A DNA stretch of 11,264 nucleotides from Zoogloeaceae bacterium (GTDB taxonomy: Bacteria > Pseudomonadota > Gammaproteobacteria > Burkholderiales > Rhodocyclaceae), in NCBI GenBank assembly GCA_031278735.1, contig JAITJU010000291.1:1-11264 (forward strand), in the 5' to 3' direction. Below, one piece after another: positions 6,350-11,264 of the stretch; position 1 is the stretch's first letter; every line of letters begins with the position of its first letter. Position numbers and translations under genes: made by a program. The notes under the pieces are model-generated. The model did not search any database and was not told where the DNA came from. It saw nothing but the letters and a program-made list of their open reading frames with translations.

Positions 6350-8614
6350 ATGCGCGACGAGGTTTCCCTTTCCCTGCCGCCGCCCGCCCCCGTCTCCGCG
6401 GTTGAGAACATTGCGGCGACCGGCACCGTCGGCGACCCGAATGACGCCGCCGACGCCGACGCCTGTTCTTCCGCGCCGCCTGCCGCCGCCTCTCTTGATG
6501 ATCCGGCTTACCGAAGTTTCATTGCCTGTCTGGATTATCTCGACGTCAACGACGTAGAGCGCATCAAGACGGCATTGGACTACGCCTGCCGCGCGCACGT
6601 CGATCAGACGCGGCTTTCCGGCGAACCCTACATTACGCATCCGCTGGCTGTCGCCAGCGTCGTCGCCGGTTGGCGCATGGATGCCGACGCCATTTGCGCC
6701 GCTTTGCTGCATGACGTGCTGGAAGATGCGGGCATCGCCAAGTCGGAGCTGGCCGAGCGTTTCAATCCGGCCATTGCCGAACTGGTCGATGGTCTTTCCA
6801 AGCTCGACAAAATCGAGTTTTCTTCCTACCAGGAAGCGCAGGCGGAGAATTTCCGCAAAATGATGTTGGCAATGGCGCGCGACCTGCGCGTGGTGCTGAT
6901 CAAGCTGGCGGATCGGCATCACAATCTGCACACCATGTCCGCCATTCGCGCCGACAAGCGCCAGCGCATCGCGCTGGAGACCCTGGAAATCTACGCGCCG
7001 ATCGCCAATCGCCTGGGACTGAACAAGATGTTCCGGGATTTGCAGGATACTTCCTTTTGTCTGTTGCATCCGTTGCGCGCCAGGGTATTGGCGCGCGCCG
7101 TGGCGGCGTTTCAGGGCGACAACAAGGAACTCATCAGCCGCATCCAGAGCAGCATCCGGCATAAAATCGCGGAAGTCGGCATTCAGTGCGCGCAGGTGTT
7201 CGGGCGCGAAAAGAGCCTGTATTCCCTGTACAGCAAGATGACGCACAAGCATCGCCGTTTCGCCCACATTCAGGATATTTACGGCTTTCGCGTCATTCTG
7301 CCCGACATTCCCTCCTGCTATCTGGCGCTGGGCGCGCTGCACACGCTTTACAAACCCGTGCCCGGCAAGGTCAAGGATTACATCGCCATTCCCAAGGCCA
7401 ATGGCTATCAATCCCTGCACACCACGCTGATAGGCCCGACCGGCGCGCCGCTGGAAGTCCAGATTCGCACCGGGGAAATGCACCACGTCGCGCGCGAGGG
7501 CGTGGCGGCGCACTGGCTTTACAAGGATGCCGGGCGCAGCGGCGCCGACCTGCATATCCGCACCCATAAATGGCTGCACTCCCTGCTGGAAATGCAAAGC
7601 GGGGATTCTTCCGAATTCTTCGAGAACGTCAAAATCGATCTGTTCCCGGACGAGGTTTACGTCTTCACGCCCAAGGGGCACATCATCAATCTGCCGCACG
7701 GTGCCACGCCGGTGGATCTGGCGTATGCCATTCACACTGATGTCGGCAATTGCTGCATTGCCGCGCGCATCAATCATGAATCCGTCCCCTTGCGCACGGA
7801 ACTGAAGAACGGCGATCTGGTGGAAATCATCACCGCCGCTCATGCGCATCCCAATCCCGTCTGGCTGGGCTATGTCAGGACGGGGCGCGCCAGAAGCCGC
7901 ATCCGGCATTTTCTGCGCACAGTGCATAACGAGGAGTCCGCCGCGTTGGGCGAGCGTTTGCTCAATCAGGAGCTTCTCCATCGCGGCGTTTCCCCGGGAA
8001 AAGTTCCCGCCGCCGCCTGGGAGCACGTCATCAAGGCGGGCGGCAATCACAGCGCCAGGGAAGTGTTCACCGACATCGGCCTGGGCAAGCGGCTGGCGGA
8101 AGTCGTCGCCAGCCGTCTGCTTGCCGACGACACGGCCTTTACCGCCTCGCGCGTCGGAACGCTGACGGTGCGCGGCGCGGAAGGCATGGCCATCCAGCTT
8201 GCCAAGTGCTGCCAGCCCATTCCGGGCGATCCCATCATCGGTTCCATCAAGAAAGGGCAGGGATTGATTATCCATGCCCACGATTGTCCCGTCATTCGCA
8301 AATCGCGCTCGCACGAACCCAACAAGTGGATAGACGTGGAATGGGAACCCGATCCGGGGCGTCTTTATGATGTACGCATCATACTGGAAGTCGAGAACGC
8401 GCGCGGCATGCTCGCGCTGGTTGCCGCCGCCATTTCGCAATCCGGCTCCAATATCGAGAATCTCACCATGGAGGGGGACGCCGAAAAACACTGCTCCCTT
8501 CTCAATTTCATTCTTCAGGTCAGTTCGCGCGCCCATCTCGCGCAGGTCATGAGGAACCTGCGCCGCATTCCGCAGGTGATGAGGGTTCATCGCGTGACGG
8601 CGCATGGCGAATGA
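6350..8614 (+). CDS. spoT: Bifunctional (p)ppGpp synthetase/hydrolase SpoT
   Basis: A 754-residue long RelA/SpoT homologue that makes and degrades (p)ppGpp. After an Ala/Pro-rich N-terminal extension (about 1-50) comes the HD hydrolase with H97, H121-D122, E125-D126 and ADRHHN holding D188, so hydrolase activity is expected. The synthetase follows, with REKSLYSLYSKM (286-297), DIYGFRVI (309-316) and KDYIAIPKANGYQSLH (342-357). The charge switch motif reads KVKD (340-343), the basic form of Mg-type bifunctional enzymes, unlike EFDD in RelA. TGS (about 432-491), an alpha-helical region, a zinc-finger region with C620, C621 and C646, and ACT (about 674-750) complete the usual order. The ATG at 6350 has AGGGG 14 bases upstream, a long spacing, so the exact start is slightly uncertain. 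The stop overlaps an ATG (ATGA, 8611-8614). Confidence 0.96.
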   Translation: MRDEVSLSLPPPAPVSAVENIAATGTVGDPNDAADADACSSAPPAAASLDDPAYRSFIACLDYLDVNDVERIKTALDYACRAHVDQTRLSGEPYITHPLAVASVVAGWRMDADAICAALLHDVLEDAGIAKSELAERFNPAIAELVDGLSKLDKIEFSSYQEAQAENFRKMMLAMARDLRVVLIKLADRHHNLHTMSAIRADKRQRIALETLEIYAPIANRLGLNKMFRDLQDTSFCLLHPLRARVLARAVAAFQGDNKELISRIQSSIRHKIAEVGIQCAQVFGREKSLYSLYSKMTHKHRRFAHIQDIYGFRVILPDIPSCYLALGALHTLYKPVPGKVKDYIAIPKANGYQSLHTTLIGPTGAPLEVQIRTGEMHHVAREGVAAHWLYKDAGRSGADLHIRTHKWLHSLLEMQSGDSSEFFENVKIDLFPDEVYVFTPKGHIINLPHGATPVDLAYAIHTDVGNCCIAARINHESVPLRTELKNGDLVEIITAAHAHPNPVWLGYVRTGRARSRIRHFLRTVHNEESAALGERLLNQELLHRGVSPGKVPAAAWEHVIKAGGNHSAREVFTDIGLGKRLAEVVASRLLADDTAFTASRVGTLTVRGAEGMAIQLAKCCQPIPGDPIIGSIKKGQGLIIHAHDCPVIRKSRSHEPNKWIDVEWEPDPGRLYDVRIILEVENARGMLALVAAAISQSGSNIENLTMEGDAEKHCSLLNFILQVSSRAHLAQVMRNLRRIPQVMRVHRVTAHGE

Positions 8615-8632
8615 GGCCGTCGGCGGAAAATG

Positions 8633-8637
8633 AAGGA
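8633..8637 (+). promoter_or_regulatory. Shine-Dalgarno site fixing the dadA start
   Basis: AAGGA lies nine bases before the ATG at 8647, whose product begins exactly at the FAD-binding strand. An in-frame ATG at 8611 forms an ATGA overlap with the spoT stop and would add 12 residues without family support. The overlap could still help translational coupling. Confidence 0.55.
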
Positions 8638-8646
8638 TCGCGCCGC

Positions 8647-9900
8647 ATGAAAATTCTCGTATTGGGCGCGGGGGTCATTGGCGTCGCCAGCGCCTGGTAT
8701 TTGCGTCAGGCCGGGCATGAGGTGACGGTCGTCGAGCGCCGCGGCGACGTCGCGGAGGAAACCAGCCGCGCCAACGGCGGGCAGATTTCCGTCTCCCACG
8801 CCGAACCCTGGGCCAATCCCCATGTCCTGACGCAGATGCTGGCCTGGCTGGGACGGGAGGACGCGCCGCTGCTTTTTCGTCTGCGTCCGCGCGACCTGCC
8901 GCTCCTGCAATGGGGATTCGCTTTCCTTGGCAATTGCCTGCCCGCGCGGGCGCACGCCAATACCCGCGCCATTGTCCGGCTGGCGCTGGAAAGCCGAAAG
9001 CAGATGCAAATCCTGCGCCAGCAATTGAGCGCCGCTGACGGCGCGGATTTCAACCTGGCGTACGACGGACTGCAAAAAGGCATCCTGCATCTTTACACCG
9101 ACCGTCAATCCTTCGTGCATGCCGTCCGCGCCGCTCGCCTGATGCGGGATTACGGTCTGGCGCGCGACCCTGTGGACGCGCAGACCTGCGTCGACATCGA
9201 GCCGGCGCTCGCGCCCATTCGCGCGCGTCTGGTCGGCGGCGACTACACGCCCGCCGACGAATCCGGCGACGCCTGTCGTTTTACGCAGGCGCTGGCCGCC
9301 CGCGCCGCCGCCGCGGGCGTTGAATTCCACTTCGGCGCGTTCGTCGCCCAACTGGATTTTTCACGCGGCAAGCGGGTGGAAGGCGTCACCTTGCAAGATG
9401 GCCGGCGTTTGCGGGCGGATGCTGTCGTGCTGGCGATGGGCAGCTATTCCGCCCCTTTTCTGCGGCCCTACGGCATTCATTTGCCGGTGTATCCCGCCAA
9501 GGGGTATTCCGCCACGCTGAATCTCGCGCCCGATGCGCTCGCGCCCAGCGTCAGCATTACCGACGATGATCACAAGCTGGTTTTTTCCCGTCTCGGCAAT
9601 CGCCTGCGCGTTGCCGGAACGGCGGAATTCAATGGTTATGACCTCGCGCTCAATCCTGCCCGCTGCCGCGCCTTGCTTGCGCGCGCGGAAGAACTGTTTC
9701 CGCGAATGCGGTTTTCCGGCGATCCGCAATTCTGGTGCGGTCTGCGGCCTGCCACTCCTTCCAATGTTCCCCTGATTGGACAGAGCAAACTGCCTGGCCT
9801 GTGGCTCAATACCGGGCACGGCACCCTGGGCTGGACGCTGGCCTGCGGTTCCGCTGCCGCGCTTGCCGCGCTGATTGGCGGGGAATCTCCTGGCGCGTGA
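8647..9900 (+). CDS. dadA: D-amino acid dehydrogenase, small-subunit type
   Basis: A 417-residue FAD-dependent oxidoreductase of the DadA family, which oxidises D-amino acids such as D-alanine to 2-oxo acids and ammonia and passes electrons to the membrane respiratory chain. The FAD Rossmann motif GAGVIG (7-12) is followed by E30, the ribose-binding acidic residue. TSRANGGQISVSHAEPWANP (39-58) is the DadA-type second signature. The C-terminal FAD region contains FWCGLRPATPSNVPLIG (363-379) and NTGHGTLGWTLACGSA (388-403). The length is slightly below E. coli DadA (432). No alanine racemase gene (dadX) is next to it in this window. It begins 32 bases after spoT and ends the co-directional run. 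A related D-amino-acid or glycine oxidase specificity cannot be excluded. Confidence 0.92.
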   Translation: MKILVLGAGVIGVASAWYLRQAGHEVTVVERRGDVAEETSRANGGQISVSHAEPWANPHVLTQMLAWLGREDAPLLFRLRPRDLPLLQWGFAFLGNCLPARAHANTRAIVRLALESRKQMQILRQQLSAADGADFNLAYDGLQKGILHLYTDRQSFVHAVRAARLMRDYGLARDPVDAQTCVDIEPALAPIRARLVGGDYTPADESGDACRFTQALAARAAAAGVEFHFGAFVAQLDFSRGKRVEGVTLQDGRRLRADAVVLAMGSYSAPFLRPYGIHLPVYPAKGYSATLNLAPDALAPSVSITDDDHKLVFSRLGNRLRVAGTAEFNGYDLALNPARCRALLARAEELFPRMRFSGDPQFWCGLRPATPSNVPLIGQSKLPGLWLNTGHGTLGWTLACGSAAALAALIGGESPGA

Positions 9901-10006
9901 CGCCAAAGCGCCGCACAAGCGCATCCGAAGCGGCATATAACGGCCAGAGCAGGGATCAGATCGGGCGCCCGTTGTTTCATCCGCTGGATTCCCGCGTCGC
10001 AAACGC
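9901..10006 (+). other. dadA-rpsA spacer, upstream half
   Basis: About 106 bp between the dadA stop and the rpsA promoter. I see no plausible gene and no intrinsic terminator with a T-run. The only marked structure is the perfect palindrome CGGGCGCCCG at 9962-9971, which has no loop and no T-tract. Confidence 0.5.
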
Positions 10007-10036
10007 TTGATATGTAAACTTTTTTTCTGTTACTAT
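10007..10036 (+). promoter_or_regulatory. rpsA promoter (sigma70-type, extended -10)
   Basis: TTGATA (10007-10012) and TACTAT (10031-10036) are 18 bases apart. The -10 is preceded by TGT, giving an extended -10. The surrounding DNA is markedly AT-rich compared with the neighbouring genes. Transcription would start near 10043, leaving a leader of about 126 bases. rpsA therefore appears to have its own promoter here. Confidence 0.65.
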
Positions 10037-10042
10037 CCGCTC

Positions 10043-10168
10043 CTTTCCGGATTTTCCGGAAGCAGGGTGCTGGCGAAACCCCGGAACCGGACAGAATGGC
10101 CGGGGAGGCGCGCAGCGTTCGATTAACCTAACCGCTGCGCGGCAGCAAGAAACGATTTAACAACCCTC
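10043..10168 (+). promoter_or_regulatory. Structured rpsA 5' leader, possible S1 autoregulatory region
   Basis: The leader can fold into three consecutive hairpins. Hairpin 1 is TTCCGG/CCGGAA (10045-10050 with 10056-10061, 5-base loop). Hairpin 2 is CCCCGG/CCGGGG (10079-10084 with 10100-10105). Hairpin 3 is CGCGCAGCG/CGCTGCGCG (10109-10117 with 10133-10141, 15-base loop). An AT-rich linker of about 27 bases follows before the ATG at 10169, and no Shine-Dalgarno sequence is present in it. In E. coli, a three-hairpin rpsA initiation region without a proper Shine-Dalgarno sequence drives strong S1-dependent translation and autogenous repression. Function here is inferred by analogy; pairing was done by eye. 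Confidence 0.55.
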
Positions 10169-11264
10169 ATGGAATCTTTTGCCCAACTTTTCGAAGAAAG
10201 CCTGGCGCGCCAGGAAATGCGTCAAGGCGAAGTCATCACCGCAGAGGTGGTGCGCGTCGATCAGAATTTTGTCGTGGTCAACGCCGGTCTGAAATCCGAG
10301 TCTTATATCCCCGTCGAGGAATTTTTGAGCGATCAGGGCGAACTGGAAGCCCATCCCGGCGATTTCGTCCAGGTCGCCATCGAAATGCTGGAAGACGGCT
10401 ATGGTGAAACCCGTCTCTCCCGCGAACGCGCCAAGCGCATCGCCTCGTGGAATTTGCTCGAACACGCCCTGAACGACGGTTCCCTGGTTTCCGGCACCAT
10501 CACGGGCAAGGTGAAGGGCGGTCTCACCGTCATGACCAGCGGCGTGCGCGCCTTCCTGCCTGGATCGCTGGTGGATATGCGCCCGATCAAGGACACCTCG
10601 CCCTACGAGGGCAAAACCCTGGAATTCAAGGTCATCAAGCTCGACAGGAAGCGCAACAACGTCGTGGTTTCCCGCCGCGCCGTGCTGGAAGCCAGCGTTG
10701 GCGAGGAACGCGACAAGCTCCTGGAAAACCTGAAAGAAGGCGCTTCCGTGCGCGGCATCGTCAAGAACATCACGGAGTATGGCGCATTCGTCGATTTGGG
10801 CGGCATTGATGGTCTTCTGCACATCACTGACCTTGCCTGGCGGCGTGTGCGCCATCCGAGCGAAGTGCTTTCCGTGGGCGATGAGCTGGAAGCCAAGGTG
10901 CTGAAGTTCGACGCCGACAAGAATCGCGTCTCCCTGGGACTGAAGCAATTGGGCGAGGATCCGTGGGTGGGCATCGCCCGCCGTTATCCGGCGACGACCC
11001 GCATGTTCGGCAAGGTGACGAATCTGACCGACTACGGCGCGTTCGTGGAGATCGAGCAGGGCATCGAAGGTCTGGTGCACGTCTCCGAAATGGACTGGAC
11101 GAACAAGAACGTGCATCCTTCCAAGGTGGTGCAGCTGGGTGATGAAGTGGAAGTCATGATTCTCGAAATCGACGAGGAGCGCCGCCGCATCTCCCTGGGC
11201 ATGAAGCAGTGCCAGCCCAACCCCTGGGAAGAATTCAACCAGAACTTCAAGAAGGGCGACAAGG
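10169..11264 (+). CDS. rpsA: 30S ribosomal protein S1, 3'-truncated
   Basis: S1 binds mRNA on the 30S subunit and promotes translation initiation, especially on leaders without strong Shine-Dalgarno sequences. The frame is open from the ATG at 10169 to the window edge, giving 365 residues of a protein usually about 550-570 long in this group. The start [12 protein letters not shown] matches proteobacterial S1. S1 repeats 1-4 are visible at roughly 17-83, 101-167, 188-256 and 273-343, and repeat 5 begins at the edge. Diagnostic stretches include [57 protein letters not shown] and [18 protein letters not shown]. The gene follows dadA, whereas cmk usually precedes rpsA in proteobacteria. No key residue is missing in the visible part. 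Confidence 0.97.
   Translation, partial: MESFAQLFEESLARQEMRQGEVITAEVVRVDQNFVVVNAGLKSESYIPVEEFLSDQGELEAHPGDFVQVAIEMLEDGYGETRLSRERAKRIASWNLLEHALNDGSLVSGTITGKVKGGLTVMTSGVRAFLPGSLVDMRPIKDTSPYEGKTLEFKVIKLDRKRNNVVVSRRAVLEASVGEERDKLLENLKEGASVRGIVKNITEYGAFVDLGGIDGLLHITDLAWRRVRHPSEVLSVGDELEAKVLKFDADKNRVSLGLKQLGEDPWVGIARRYPATTRMFGKVTNLTDYGAFVEIEQGIEGLVHVSEMDWTNKNVHPSKVVQLGDEVEVMILEIDEERRRISLGMKQCQPNPWEEFNQNFKKGDK

Noticed and set aside
5248..6426. A 392-codon open frame antisense to the dolP-like gene, gmk and rpoZ
   Set aside because: It crosses three certain genes on the other strand and shows no family motif.
6248..8605. A 785-codon open frame antisense to spoT
   Set aside because: SpoT on the plus strand is unmistakable through its whole length. 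The antisense frame has no recognisable domain and is explained by GC-rich codon bias that removes stop codons.
8611..8646. An earlier in-frame ATG for dadA, overlapping the spoT stop
   Set aside because: The added 12 residues precede the FAD-binding strand without family support, and AAGGA points to the ATG at 8647.
9962..9971. The palindrome CGGGCGCCCG as a terminator or operator
   Set aside because: It has no loop and no T-run, occurs once, and such short palindromes are expected in GC-rich DNA.

Overview
The window looks like a chromosomal core segment of a high-GC proteobacterium, most likely a betaproteobacterium. The S1, RpoZ and SpoT proteins read like betaproteobacterial versions, and the gene orders rsmI/yraN/diaA-like/dolP-like and gmk-rpoZ-spoT are proteobacterial. 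I cannot name a family or genus from sequence alone. There are no mobile elements, CRISPR arrays, tRNAs or rRNAs. Almost all the DNA is coding and most spacers are under 100 bp.

Layout. (1) 2-760, +: the 3' part of der, a ribosome-assembly GTPase cut by the window edge. (2) 827-1678, -: an HDOD-domain signalling protein convergent with der. (3) 1798-2424, +: a GloB/YcbL-like metallo-beta-lactamase-fold hydrolase, divergent from the HDOD gene and with its own sigma70-like promoter. (4) 2523-3380, -: rsmI, a 16S rRNA methyltransferase, followed by a doubtful small ORF. (5) 3393-9900, +: an eight-gene co-directional run of yraN, a secreted HIRAN-domain protein, a GmhA/DiaA SIS protein, a dolP-like BON lipoprotein, gmk, rpoZ, spoT and dadA. 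Spacers in the run are between a 23-base overlap and 40 bp. (6) 9901-10168: the longest non-coding stretch (268 bp), with a good promoter and a structured rpsA leader. (7) 10169 to the window end, +: rpsA, 3'-truncated.

How the genes fit together. The rsmI/yraN/diaA/dolP block matches the E. coli yraL-yraN-yraO-yraP neighbourhood, except that lpoA is absent and a HIRAN gene lies between yraN and the SIS gene. That block is joined directly to the guanine-nucleotide/stringent-response block: gmk makes GDP, rpoZ encodes the RNA polymerase subunit that helps form a (p)ppGpp site, and spoT makes and degrades (p)ppGpp. A D-amino-acid dehydrogenase gene closes the run.

Most of the window is ordinary housekeeping. 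I did not find a new defence, mobile or biosynthetic system. The points most worth a second look are the rpsA leader (three consecutive hairpins, no Shine-Dalgarno sequence, an alternative stem and a tiny upstream ORF), the secreted stand-alone HIRAN protein, and the SIS protein that sits in the diaA position but keeps the GmhA catalytic residues.
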